Assembly: GCA_927405585.1 (NCBI GenBank)
Contig: CAKMJS010000047.1
Coordinates: forward strand, 1-62,120
Length of the DNA stretch: 62,120 bases
DNA from: an uncultured Desulfosporosinus sp.
Lineage (GTDB): Bacteria > Bacillota > Desulfitobacteriia > Desulfitobacteriales > Desulfitobacteriaceae
Direction of reading: 5' to 3'
Position 1 is the stretch's first letter, and every line of letters starts with the position of its first letter. Position numbers and translations under genes: made by a program. The notes beneath the pieces are model-generated. The model ran no database searches. It was not told where the DNA came from and worked only from the letters and a program-made list of their open reading frames with translations. Shown here piece by piece: positions 26,299-35,100 of the stretch.

Positions 26299-26334
26299 AC
26301 ACATTGTCCGATCATTGTGTATGTTAATTAAACA
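26288..26334 (+). promoter_or_regulatory. Enhancer-type upstream element, site 4
   Basis: ATACAAAGTAAACA (26288-26301) is identical to the other three sites; the second copy ATGTTAATTAAACA (26321-26334) is 33 bp downstream. It lies 87 bp upstream of the promoter at 26375. Confidence 0.75.
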
Positions 26335-26374
26335 AAGTCACTATACAGGCGTTTAAGGACCAGGGATTTTCATA

Positions 26375-26390
26375 TGGCACATTTATTGCA
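26375..26390 (+). promoter_or_regulatory. Sigma-54 promoter for the Fe-S/amidase/dehydrogenase operon
   Basis: TGGCACATTTATTGCA is a full -24/-12 match. Transcription would start near 26401, leaving a leader of about 240 nt that contains a 14-bp perfect palindrome AAATATTAATATTT (26419-26432). Confidence 0.87.
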
Positions 26391-26639
26391 TTTATGAATC
26401 ATATATTTTAAATTTTCTAAATATTAATATTTCTAAATTTTTATTGAATATGGTGGTTCTTGGCTGTTCCTGGTCGGAAGGGGGCGGACGGATTTATTGT
26501 TATAGACCAACTAAACTTGACTGTTCAAGTGCAGATTTCCACTAATAATTAACTCCCTCTGAAGTTTAGCTGAACTTATCCGATCGAATAGAAAGCAATT
26601 TCCCCCAACAATTCAAGTCATAGTAAGGAGAGAAGAATT

Positions 26640-27761
26640 ATGGGACATTTGACATTGGCAAAAAACGAAGTCTATTTAGCCCTTGCTCAGCGTCTGGACA
26701 AGAATCCAGTGGGGGCTCCGCTAAACTCGACTCTCATGGAAATCCTCCATATCATTTACTCAGAAACTCAGGCCATAATCGGGAGCAAGTTCCCATTGGG
26801 AATAACTTCAGTAGATCAGTTGACAACCCTCACAGGCCTTAATCCCATCGAACTTGGGGAACACTTGAATGCCATGGCCGACAAAGGGCTTGTCATTGAT
26901 TTTTCGCGAAATGGAGTCAACTACTACATGTTATCGCCCCTAGTGGTCGGCTTTTTTGAATACACGTTTATGCGAGTCAACGATACGTTACCAATGCAGG
27001 AGTTGGCCCAACTTTTTCATGCCTATCACAATGAACCGGGTGTTGTCCAGGAGTTCTTCGGCGCTTCTACGAAGTTTTTCCAGACGATGGCCTATGAAAG
27101 TTTTTTGCCAGAGGACGTTGAAACGGAAATCTTATCTTATGAAAAAGCTTCTCAAATAATCAGGGACTCAGGTGGTGGTTCTCTGACAATGTGTTATTGT
27201 CGCCATCAAGCGGCCCACTTAGGCACAAAAAAGTGTGAGGCACCTATTGACGATGTGTGCACCTCTTTGGGTAACGCCTCTGAATGGTTGATTAAAAGAG
27301 GATTTGCGCGTCCGGCCAGTGTGGATGAATTGCTTAGGGTTTTGGATAAGACGGAACAACTGGGTCTAGTGCATATGGCCGATAATGTCCAAAAGAACCC
27401 AGCCTATATCTGTCATTGTTGCGGGTGTTGTTGTGGGGTGTTGAAAGCAGCTAAGGAGCACCGTTTTCTAACCACTCAACCCAGCAATTTCATTCCTCAG
27501 ATCAACGAAGATCTATGTAACGGATGCGGAACGTGTGCTAAGAACTGTCATATTGAGGCGATTCAGGTAACGGAAAGGGTCCCAGGGGACAAGAAGAGCA
27601 AGAAGGCGACCGTGATTGCGGACCTTTGCCTGGGGTGTGGAGTATGTGTGAAGAGCTGTAAACAGAACGCTTTAACCTTGGTACAGCGTAAGACCATTTA
27701 TGTACCCCCGAAGAATAAAAAGGAACAAATGCTGAGAATCGCACTGGAAAAGGGCAAGTGA
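26640..27761 (+). CDS. Cysteine-rich 4Fe-4S protein with winged-helix-like N-terminus
   Basis: A 373-residue protein. Residues 1-110 look like a winged-helix/helical domain without clear DNA-binding proof. The middle has a Cys/His segment (MCYCRHQAAHLGTKKCEAP, DDVC) and CHCCGCCCG. The C-terminus is a 2[4Fe-4S] ferredoxin domain (CNGCGTCAKNCHIEAI and CLGCGVCVKSCKQNAL). It is probably a cytoplasmic electron carrier or a redox-sensing adaptor. It is first in the operon starting at 26375, with two more Fe-S or radical-type proteins after it. I know no assigned function. Confidence 0.75.
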   Translation: MGHLTLAKNEVYLALAQRLDKNPVGAPLNSTLMEILHIIYSETQAIIGSKFPLGITSVDQLTTLTGLNPIELGEHLNAMADKGLVIDFSRNGVNYYMLSPLVVGFFEYTFMRVNDTLPMQELAQLFHAYHNEPGVVQEFFGASTKFFQTMAYESFLPEDVETEILSYEKASQIIRDSGGGSLTMCYCRHQAAHLGTKKCEAPIDDVCTSLGNASEWLIKRGFARPASVDELLRVLDKTEQLGLVHMADNVQKNPAYICHCCGCCCGVLKAAKEHRFLTTQPSNFIPQINEDLCNGCGTCAKNCHIEAIQVTERVPGDKKSKKATVIADLCLGCGVCVKSCKQNALTLVQRKTIYVPPKNKKEQMLRIALEKGK

Positions 27762-27828
27762 ACTCACGTGGTCATCAGCCGTGTTAAGTGTCCACGTTGA
27801 GTATCTAGGACTGACGCGAAGAAAATAG

Positions 27829-29037
27829 GTGGGAAAATTGATTACCAAACGTGAGGTTATAGAACAGGCAAAGAAACTTGGTTTTGATGACATTGGCTTT
27901 ACTACTGCCGATTCCTTCGAAGCACAGCAAAAAGTACTTAGTGAGAGACATGAAAATTATTCGTGGCTCAACGAAAAGGGGATGGACCTGATGCAAGGTA
28001 CTGACCCCAAAAATTCGTTTCCTGAGGCTAGGTCAATTATCGTATTAGTGAATAACTTTTTCCACCATTCTTTTCCAGCTTCTCTGGTTGGAAAGTTCGG
28101 ACGGTGCTACCTTGACGACGATCGGGTTACTAGAGGTGACCTGTATCGGCGTACGAAAGCGTTTTGCAAATTTTTATTAGAGAATGGGATTGAGACAAAA
28201 ATTCCATCCAACTTACCTCACCGCCTGGCGGCGGCACGCGCCGGACTGGGAACCTACGGTAAGAATTGTCTGTTATATTCGAACAAGGTCGCACGATTAA
28301 GTTCCTGGATCATCGTTATGGGAGTCGTTGTCAATCATGAATTTGAGCCTGATCAGCCCACTTCAGTGGAGGATTGTCCTAAATGGTGTAAATCCACCTG
28401 TATTGTTGCTTGTCCTACCAATGCGTTGACTCGCAACCGAACCATAGACCCTCGCAAATGTATTTCCTTTCTCAGTTATTACGGTGAAGGAATTACCCCA
28501 CTCGAACTTCGAGAACCGATGGGCATGTGGGTCTATGGCTGCGATCGGTGTCAAAACGTATGTCCGCGTAACGAGGCTTGGTTAGCTCAGGATCTTCCAG
28601 CTGATAAAGCGATCGAGGAACGAGCGAAGGATTTTGAATTAACAAAGCTATTACACATGGACGTGGAATATTTTAAGAAACGAATCTGGCCCCATATGTT
28701 CTACATTTCAGCGGATGAGCTTTGGCGCTGGAAAATGAACGTAGCGCGGGTAATGGGTAACAGCCATGATTCCATGTATATTCACGACCTAGTCAGGGCT
28801 TTCTCTGAGAATGACGACGTTCGTGTTAAAGGAATGACAGCTTGGGCTATAGGGCAGATCGGTGGCTCTAAATCAGTTGAAGCGTTGAACAAGATTCTAA
28901 AAAATAGTGTAGGAATGCCTCGTGAAGAGGTTCTACTGGCTTTAAGAACAATTGGGCCCTTACCAACACGCCATGCGACCTTAAACAGAAAAAACATGAT
29001 TATGCGAAAGGCATATTCTCTTAGGGTTCTTTCTTGA
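27829..29037 (+). CDS. QueG-like (epoxyqueuosine reductase-related) Fe-S protein
   Basis: A 402-residue relative of epoxyqueuosine reductase and reductive-dehalogenase-like proteins. Seen: the LGFDDIGFTTAD opening, AARAGLGTYGKNCLLYS, a two-cluster region (CPKWCKSTCIVACPTNAL and CDRCQNVCPRNEAW), and a HEAT-repeat-like C-terminus (VKGMTAWAIGQIGG). True QueG acts on tRNA; this one lies in a catabolic operon, lacks other queuosine genes nearby, and has a longer Fe-S spacing, so a corrinoid-linked or other reductive role is as likely. Either GTG 27829 or TTG 27838 could be the start. Confidence 0.78.
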   Translation: MGKLITKREVIEQAKKLGFDDIGFTTADSFEAQQKVLSERHENYSWLNEKGMDLMQGTDPKNSFPEARSIIVLVNNFFHHSFPASLVGKFGRCYLDDDRVTRGDLYRRTKAFCKFLLENGIETKIPSNLPHRLAAARAGLGTYGKNCLLYSNKVARLSSWIIVMGVVVNHEFEPDQPTSVEDCPKWCKSTCIVACPTNALTRNRTIDPRKCISFLSYYGEGITPLELREPMGMWVYGCDRCQNVCPRNEAWLAQDLPADKAIEERAKDFELTKLLHMDVEYFKKRIWPHMFYISADELWRWKMNVARVMGNSHDSMYIHDLVRAFSENDDVRVKGMTAWAIGQIGGSKSVEALNKILKNSVGMPREEVLLALRTIGPLPTRHATLNRKNMIMRKAYSLRVLS

Positions 29038-29111
29038 ATTTAGCTTAAGTCGAAATTTATAGAACAGGCAGTCGAAAAATATCGAAGATTGTGAGAATTG
29101 AGGGGAGTAAT

Positions 29112-30413
29112 ATGGGAAAAGCACCCGTATCGATCGTAAAAGTGACTGATGTCTACCAATCCTTACAAGAGAGCTTGAAATTAAGTGATGGGCTTGCCGG
29201 ATTAAATGCCAACGACCGAATCCTCATCAAACCGAACATTGTAAGCTGGGATTTTGATTTACCATTTCCTCCCTTTGGCGTCGTTACAACAAGCGCCGTC
29301 ATTAGTGCCTTAGTACGTATTCTAATTGAACAAGGTTTCAAAGATTTAACGATCGGTGAAGGTGCAGTTACCAACGGAAAGTCTCAAGGCGATGCTGTTT
29401 ACGAAGCGTTGGGTTATAAAACCTTGCAAGAGCGTTACGGAGTTAAATTAGTGGATTTTAATCAGGATGAGTTTATATCGACGGATTATGGCGACGGGTT
29501 TAAACTTAACATCGCCAAAAAGGCTTTAGAGGCTGATAAAATCATCAATGTGCCCGTGTTAAAGTCGCACAATCAGGCTAAGGTATCCCTAGGCATTAAG
29601 AACCTTAAAGGGTGTATTAATAAAAAATCTAAACAATTTTGTCACGGACTCGCGGACGAAGATCTCAGTCAAACCTTCCCACGCATCATAGAAAAGCTCC
29701 CTGTGGCTTTAACGATTATCGATGGTCTCTATACTCTAGAAAAGGGACCTGGACCGACTGGTAAGGCGTTTAGAAAAGACCTTCTCATAGTTTCTCGTGA
29801 TCCCTTAGCCTGTGATCTTGTGGGTGCCGCCATCCTAGGCTATCCAGCGGAGGACGTGGTTCATCTAACGAACTATGCCAAACGGCATGGGTATAGTTTG
29901 GATCTTGCGGATTATGAGGTAAAGGGAGAATGCATTGCTGATCATCAAGAATATGTCAATTATGACTGGGAGTGGACAGAAGAAGACACTGGCCCTGTAG
30001 GATTTAAAAAGCGTGGAATTACCGGGTTGGCAATCCGTAAATATGACAGCAGCTTGTGTACAGGTTGTTCTGCCCAATATAATCCCATGTTAATTCTTTT
30101 TTCCTCTGCTTTTAAGGGAAAGCCCTTCCCCAATGTGGAGGTAGTCACCGGGAAAAAACAGTTGGCCAGCGCCGATTTTGATAACTCAATTCTTTTTGGC
30201 AAATGCGCTTGCCACCTAAATAGGGATAATCCCGCAATTAAAAAGTCGATCCCGATTTGGGGATGTCCTCCGGATATGGAAAAGTTCGTTGAGGTGTTAG
30301 CAGAAGAGGGGATCGAGTGCGATTATAAAGAGTATGTGCGTTTTCGGCACTATCTATTTGACAGATACAAGGATGTTGAGGGTTTTAAGCTTGCCGATTG
30401 GTCGGTTGAATAG
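29112..30413 (+). CDS. DUF362-family protein
   Basis: A protein of about 433 residues with the DUF362 pattern: RILIKPNIVSW near the N-terminus, LKSHNQAKVSLGIKNLKGCI, and DPLACDLVGAAILG. A C-terminal cysteine set (LCTGCSAQYNP, GKCACHL, WGCPPD) could bind an Fe-S cluster, although the common ferredoxin CxxCxxCxxxC is absent. DUF362 proteins have no firmly known reaction. The ATG at 29112 behind GAGGGGAG is preferred over GTG 29091. It follows the QueG-like gene, and the pair likely works together. Confidence 0.78.
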   Translation: MGKAPVSIVKVTDVYQSLQESLKLSDGLAGLNANDRILIKPNIVSWDFDLPFPPFGVVTTSAVISALVRILIEQGFKDLTIGEGAVTNGKSQGDAVYEALGYKTLQERYGVKLVDFNQDEFISTDYGDGFKLNIAKKALEADKIINVPVLKSHNQAKVSLGIKNLKGCINKKSKQFCHGLADEDLSQTFPRIIEKLPVALTIIDGLYTLEKGPGPTGKAFRKDLLIVSRDPLACDLVGAAILGYPAEDVVHLTNYAKRHGYSLDLADYEVKGECIADHQEYVNYDWEWTEEDTGPVGFKKRGITGLAIRKYDSSLCTGCSAQYNPMLILFSSAFKGKPFPNVEVVTGKKQLASADFDNSILFGKCACHLNRDNPAIKKSIPIWGCPPDMEKFVEVLAEEGIECDYKEYVRFRHYLFDRYKDVEGFKLADWSVE

Positions 30414-30449
30414 ATTATTGGGGACAAGACTAAATCTCAGGAGGAAAAT

Positions 30450-30623
30450 GTGAATAGCAAGATTACCCTTGATGCCATTAGAAGCGATGCCTGAAAAAAC
30501 CCGCAATTTGATTTCAGAAAATCTCAACTGAGTGTCTTAAATATTAACAAAATGATCCTAACGATTGGCTTTTATAATATGGTGGCCCGATTTTTAGAAA
30601 ATACAGGGGTGGAGATCGAGTGA
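30450..30623 (+). pseudogene. Carboxymuconolactone decarboxylase-family remnant
   Basis: A single frame begins NSKITLDAIRSDA behind GGAGG, hits a TGA, continues, and ends with MILTIGFYNMVARFLENTGV. That end matches CMD/AhpD-like proteins, whose C-terminus typically reads FYNMVARF. The central CxxC-bearing part is deleted. The TGA at its end overlaps the amidase GTG. Confidence 0.65.
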
Positions 30624-32053
30624 ATGCGCAAGATATTTGCTATGCATCCGTAGTGACACTTGCTCAATGGATGCGTCAAAAAACTGTATCCCCAAGTGAG
30701 GTCGTGCAAGCCTTTTTGGACAGGATCGAGAAATATAACCCAGTATTAAATGCTTATTGCACCGTAGCGTCAGTGCAAGCTCTTCAAGCAGCAAGGGATG
30801 CGGAACAGAAGATAATGAAGGGCGGTGATCTGCCCCCTTTGCTGGGTGTTCCTGTCGCGATCAAAGATCTGGTTTTGACCAAAGGGATTCGAACAACGTT
30901 TGGTTCACATATTTATGCTGACTTTATACCGGATCATGACTCTGCGATTGTCAGTCGATTGAAAGCGGCAGGGGCCATCATATTGGGTAAAACCAACACT
31001 CCGGAATTTGGCTATACCGGAATCACGGATAATTTATTATTTGGCCGTACGAACAATCCTTGGGATCTCACAAGAACGTCTGGTGGCTCCAGCGGTGGCT
31101 CCGCAGTGGCTGTAGCGGCCGGTTTAGCTCCAGCCGCCCAAGGTAATGACGGAGGAGGCTCGATCAGAATTCCTGCCAGTTGCTGCGGAGTATACGGTTT
31201 AAAACCGAGTTTCGGGCGTATTCCTTTTGATTCTGCGCGCACAAGCTTTTCGGCTAGTGTACCGTTTTTGCATGAGGGGTTCCTGACCCATTCTGTCGAG
31301 GATGCCGCCCTGCTTCTTACTTCGACTCAAGGTCCGCATAGCCGCGATCCCTTCTCAGTGCCGATCAGTCGTGAATCCTATTGCCCAGTGGAGAGGATGG
31401 ACATGAGTATGGTCAGGATCGCCCATTGCCCTGATCTGGATTTTTTTCCTCTTGATCCGGAAGTCAAAAAGGCAGCCGATCGGGCAATACAATCTTTAGC
31501 GAGGCTCGGAGCTCAGGTCGAGCTTGTCAGTCTTGGGTTTACTAATTACCAAGCAGAGGTCAGTAATCCCTTTGTTGGGATGTGGACAGCGAATTTAGGG
31601 GCTCATTATTCTGAATTGTTGTCTACATGGGAGACTAAAATGACCAAGGGCCTTGTGGTCAGCATAAAAGCCGGTCATACTATGTCGTCTATGGAGTATA
31701 AACAATTGGAAAGAGCGCGTTCTCAGGCCTATCGCAAAGTGGAAGCGATCTTGGCCAACTATGATCTTCTAGTTACTCCGACCTTGGCTGTTACAGCGTT
31801 TCCCCATGCACCGGGTCCGACTGAAATCGATGGTCTGCCCATCGACCCATACACAGGTTGGATGTTAACGCCCTTATTTAATCTGACCGGTCACCCAGCA
31901 GCTTCAATTAACTGTGGGTACTCTAAACAAGGTTTGCCAATTGGCCTCCAGCTAATTGGGCCAAGATATCGGGAAGACATAGTCTTGCAAATTTCGAAAC
32001 AGTACCAGGAAGCAACTCCGGAACATTTTTTGCGACCAGATTTGGAGAATTGA
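30620..32053 (+). CDS. Amidase (amidase-signature family)
   Basis: A 477-residue amidase-signature enzyme. The Ser-cisSer-Lys triad is visible: Lys in VPVAIKDLV, the Ser pair in TSGGSSGGSAVAVAAGLAP, with GNDGGGSIRIPASCCGVYGLKPS following. It hydrolyses a carboxamide to acid and ammonia, so the pathway may start from or pass through an amide; a GatA role is unlikely because gatB and gatC are absent. GTG start with GGAG upstream. Confidence 0.9.
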   Translation: MNAQDICYASVVTLAQWMRQKTVSPSEVVQAFLDRIEKYNPVLNAYCTVASVQALQAARDAEQKIMKGGDLPPLLGVPVAIKDLVLTKGIRTTFGSHIYADFIPDHDSAIVSRLKAAGAIILGKTNTPEFGYTGITDNLLFGRTNNPWDLTRTSGGSSGGSAVAVAAGLAPAAQGNDGGGSIRIPASCCGVYGLKPSFGRIPFDSARTSFSASVPFLHEGFLTHSVEDAALLLTSTQGPHSRDPFSVPISRESYCPVERMDMSMVRIAHCPDLDFFPLDPEVKKAADRAIQSLARLGAQVELVSLGFTNYQAEVSNPFVGMWTANLGAHYSELLSTWETKMTKGLVVSIKAGHTMSSMEYKQLERARSQAYRKVEAILANYDLLVTPTLAVTAFPHAPGPTEIDGLPIDPYTGWMLTPLFNLTGHPAASINCGYSKQGLPIGLQLIGPRYREDIVLQISKQYQEATPEHFLRPDLEN

Positions 32054-32103
32054 TGGTTTATCGAGTATGGTCAAATCTAGGAAGGATGTTCGAAGGAGGA
32101 TGA

Positions 32104-32271
32104 ATGACCATGGATTATTCAAACATTGTCTTTACAAAGGAATCAGGAGTTGCCACGATTAAGTTTAATAGGCCGCAAGTACTTAACGCCCTTGATCGTG
32201 CGATGGGGAAAGACGTATCAACGATCCGGCAACTAGTCAAACAGCGTGACCGGACATTCATAAGAAGTTAA
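32104..32271 (+). pseudogene. Truncated crotonase, copy 3
   Basis: A 55-codon frame behind GAAGGAGG opens with MDYSNIVFTKESGVATIKFN, RPQVLNALDR, the N-terminal strand pair of enoyl-CoA hydratases, then changes to unrelated sequence and stops. All catalytic segments are missing. Confidence 0.75.
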
Positions 32272-32305
32272 GAGAAGAAGGCAATTGAAGAGAGGGGATT
32301 TTTAA

Positions 32306-32596
32306 TTGAAAACTATTATTGCTGTTTTAAAAGCCCAACCAGGTAAAGAAACCGAATTAGCCGAAGCCTGCGCCCAACTGGCCAATGAGGTCAGGACTAA
32401 AGAAGAAGGCAATACCATGTACATTGCCCATGTTACAGCAAATGACCCTACCGAAATTGTTTTTGTAGAGAAATATAAAGATGATCAAGCTATGGCTGAT
32501 CATCGGCATTCGGCACATTACAAAGCGGCTGGATCTAGGTTTAAGGATTTGCTGGCCGCACCGCCCGTCATAAAAATCTTAAACGAATTGGAATAA
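32306..32596 (+). CDS. Antibiotic biosynthesis monooxygenase (ABM)-fold small protein
   Basis: A 96-residue ferredoxin-like-fold dimeric protein of the ABM/YgiN type: an N-terminal strand (IIAVLKAQPGKETELAEAC), NTMYIAHVTANDPTEIVFVEKY, and a final AHSAHYKA-type helix (HRHSAHYKAAGSRFKDLL). In an anaerobe it is unlikely to use oxygen; relatives act on quinones or protect reactive intermediates. TTG start with GAGGGG upstream. Confidence 0.82.
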   Translation: MKTIIAVLKAQPGKETELAEACAQLANEVRTKEEGNTMYIAHVTANDPTEIVFVEKYKDDQAMADHRHSAHYKAAGSRFKDLLAAPPVIKILNELE

Positions 32597-32625
32597 GTAT
32601 TAAACAACCAAGGAGGGTTAAAGAA

Positions 32626-33834
32626 GTGAACTTAACAATGAATCCAGATGATCAAGCTTACCGAGCGAAATTTCTGAATTGGTTGAGCGAAAATATCCCT
32701 GCAGAAGGTACTTCGGCAGAGGCCAAAATCTCCGGCGACTGGTGTGCTCAGGCTGAAATTTTCCGAAAATTCCAAAGGAAACTTTTTGATGCTGGATACG
32801 CGGGCATACATTGGTCTAAGGAGTACGGTGGACAAAGTGGAACCCTGATGCAGCATATTATCGTAACGGAGGAGTTAAGTACTAATTATCCTTGGAAAAT
32901 GTTCGATGGTCTTTCTGTGGGACTCGTAGCGCCGACTTTGCTTTCACGCGGAACCGAAGAACAAAAAAAAGAGTTCATTCCCAAGATCCTCTCCGGTGAG
33001 CACATCTGGTGCCAGGGATTTTCAGAACCTAATGCCGGGTCTGATTTGGCTAATTTAAGTACTTCTGCAGTTCGAATAGGTGAACGATATGTTGTCAATG
33101 GTCAAAAGGTATGGACAAGTATCGGACATTTGGCAGATTTCTGCATTTTGGTAGTAAGAACGGACCCTACGGTAGGCAAACATAAAGGCTTAAGCTATCT
33201 GTTGGTCGATATGAAGAGTCCTGGCGTGACCGTTAGGCCCATAAAACAAATTACTGGAGAAGCTGAATATAACGAGATTTTCTTTGACGATGTGGAAGTT
33301 CCTTTCGATAGACTCGTGGGGAAAGAAAACGAGGGTTGGTTAATCGCGATTACAACCTTGATGTTTGAACGGATCATGAATGAGATTAGTATCGTGCCAA
33401 AGCTCCAACAAACCCTCGACCGGCTCATCGATCTTACGAGTAATACGACCCGATATGGTCAAGCGATGATTAAAGACCCTGTCTATCGACAGAAAATAGC
33501 CCTTTTACAAGTAGAGTTAGAAGTTATGCGGCTTAACCAGTACAGGAATCTAGCGACACTTCTAAAAGGAGAAATGCCCGGTCCAGAAGGTAGCATTGGC
33601 AAAATCTTCTGGAGTGAGCTAAACCAACGGATGCAGGAGACCGCCATGGAGATTATGGGTCCCTACAGTCAATTGCTCAAAGGATCCAAGTATGCCGAAG
33701 ATAACGGTAAGTGGGCTTTCGACTTTTTGCGAGCTAGAGGTAACACCATTGAAGGCGGTACAACAGAAATTCAAAAGAATATTATTGGTGAAAGGGTGCT
33801 CGGCCTACCTAAAGATACTGTTCGAAGAAATTAA
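32626..33834 (+). CDS. Acyl-CoA dehydrogenase, large subunit of a heteromeric pair
   Basis: A 402-residue acyl-CoA dehydrogenase. FAD-binding CQGFSEPNAGSDLANL, VNGQKVWTSIGHLADFC and the C-terminal catalytic-base segment NTIEGGTTEIQKNIIGERVLG are all present, so this subunit carries the catalytic Glu. It is followed 15 bp later by a subunit that lacks it, as in heterotetrameric PimCD- or ChsE-type enzymes acting on dicarboxyl, cyclic or branched acyl-CoAs. GTG behind AAGGAGGG. Confidence 0.9.
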   Translation: MNLTMNPDDQAYRAKFLNWLSENIPAEGTSAEAKISGDWCAQAEIFRKFQRKLFDAGYAGIHWSKEYGGQSGTLMQHIIVTEELSTNYPWKMFDGLSVGLVAPTLLSRGTEEQKKEFIPKILSGEHIWCQGFSEPNAGSDLANLSTSAVRIGERYVVNGQKVWTSIGHLADFCILVVRTDPTVGKHKGLSYLLVDMKSPGVTVRPIKQITGEAEYNEIFFDDVEVPFDRLVGKENEGWLIAITTLMFERIMNEISIVPKLQQTLDRLIDLTSNTTRYGQAMIKDPVYRQKIALLQVELEVMRLNQYRNLATLLKGEMPGPEGSIGKIFWSELNQRMQETAMEIMGPYSQLLKGSKYAEDNGKWAFDFLRARGNTIEGGTTEIQKNIIGERVLGLPKDTVRRN

Positions 33835-33849
33835 GGAGGGAGAAAACCT

Positions 33850-34995
33850 GTGGATTTTACCTTGACGTCTGAACAAGAAATGTTAAAAAATAGTGCCCGC
33901 AAATTCTTAAATAACAACTTTACCAGTGACTATGTTCGGAAGATGTGGGAAAACTCCCAAGGCTATGAACCCGAGATGTGGGCGCAAATAGCTGAATTAG
34001 GGTGGATGGGACTGACTATCCCAGAAGAGTACGGCGGCTTAGGTCTTACGTTTCGGGACTTAGGTTTAATTTTGCACGAAATGGGACGGGTCGTCATGCC
34101 AGGACCTTTTTTTTCAACGGTAGTTTTGGCGACAGAATTGATCAAAACAGCAGGAAGTGAAGAGCAAAAGGCCAATTACTTAGAAAGAATTGCTTCAGGC
34201 AAGCTTATAGCCACTGTGGCCTTGTATGAAGAAGGTGTGGAGTGGGGAGCAGAAGGAATCAAACTGACTTCCACCCGAAAGGGTGATAACTATTCTTTAC
34301 TGGGAAAGAAACTTTTTGTTCCAGATGCTTATAGTGCCGATCTAATCATAGTCGCAGTGAGGACTGAAAATCAGGTTGAAGCAGGGGAGGGAATTTCTCT
34401 ATTTCTCGTTGACCCGCAGACTGAAGGAGTCGAAATCGAACTATTGCCGACTATGGACCAAGGTAGGAAACTCTGCGCAGTATCCTTTTTAAATGCAATT
34501 TTTTCTAGTACAGAGGTACTGGGTGAGGTTGGAAAAGGTTGGTCGGCAATTGAAACCATGTTGATTCGGGCAAATATTGGGTTGAGTCTGGAAATGTTGG
34601 GAGGCGGCGAGAAAGTCTTAGAAATAGCAACTGAATATGCCAAAATTAGGATTCAATTTGGACAGCCCATTGGTTCGTATCAAGCAATAAAACATAAATG
34701 TGCTGAGATGCTTTTGCAAGTTGAAAGCTCAAGATCCATCGCAGAGTATGCAGCATGGACCGTAGACGGTAATCCACAGGAAGTAAGTAAGGCAGCATCT
34801 ATCGCTAAAACTTATGTAGGGAACATGTATCGCAAAGCAGCCGCCGCCACTCTACAGATACTCGGGGGAATAGGCTTTAGCTGGGAGCATGATATTCACT
34901 TATATTACAAACGGGCGCTTGCGTCAGAAGCAATGTTCGGTGACACCGTGTTTCATCTTGAACTTTTGGCTAGTCGGTGGGAGAGGAAACTTTGA
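33850..34995 (+). CDS. Acyl-CoA dehydrogenase, small subunit without catalytic base
   Basis: A 381-residue acyl-CoA dehydrogenase-fold protein (GWMGLTIPEEYGGLGLTFRD; QFGQPIGSYQAIKHKCAEM; LGGIGFSWEHDIHLYYKRA). The EGT segment with the catalytic Glu is replaced (ASEAMFGDTVFHLELLA). It should be the partner of the preceding gene in an alpha2beta2 enzyme. GTG start behind AAGGAGGG, same style as its neighbour. Confidence 0.88.
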   Translation: MDFTLTSEQEMLKNSARKFLNNNFTSDYVRKMWENSQGYEPEMWAQIAELGWMGLTIPEEYGGLGLTFRDLGLILHEMGRVVMPGPFFSTVVLATELIKTAGSEEQKANYLERIASGKLIATVALYEEGVEWGAEGIKLTSTRKGDNYSLLGKKLFVPDAYSADLIIVAVRTENQVEAGEGISLFLVDPQTEGVEIELLPTMDQGRKLCAVSFLNAIFSSTEVLGEVGKGWSAIETMLIRANIGLSLEMLGGGEKVLEIATEYAKIRIQFGQPIGSYQAIKHKCAEMLLQVESSRSIAEYAAWTVDGNPQEVSKAASIAKTYVGNMYRKAAAATLQILGGIGFSWEHDIHLYYKRALASEAMFGDTVFHLELLASRWERKL

Positions 34996-35100
34996 ACGTT
35001 TTATTAAAAGGAAAGCCAATTTATTGTATATAAGCAACCAAGGATAACAACGATAATCTCAGAAGCAGTTGATCTAGGGCTGAAATGGAGAGAATTTGCC

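Noticed and set aside
2030-26334. The four repeated regulatory sites as a CRISPR or mobile-element signature
   Set aside because: They are dispersed by kilobases, each in front of a promoter, with no spacers, cas genes, terminal repeats or transposase.
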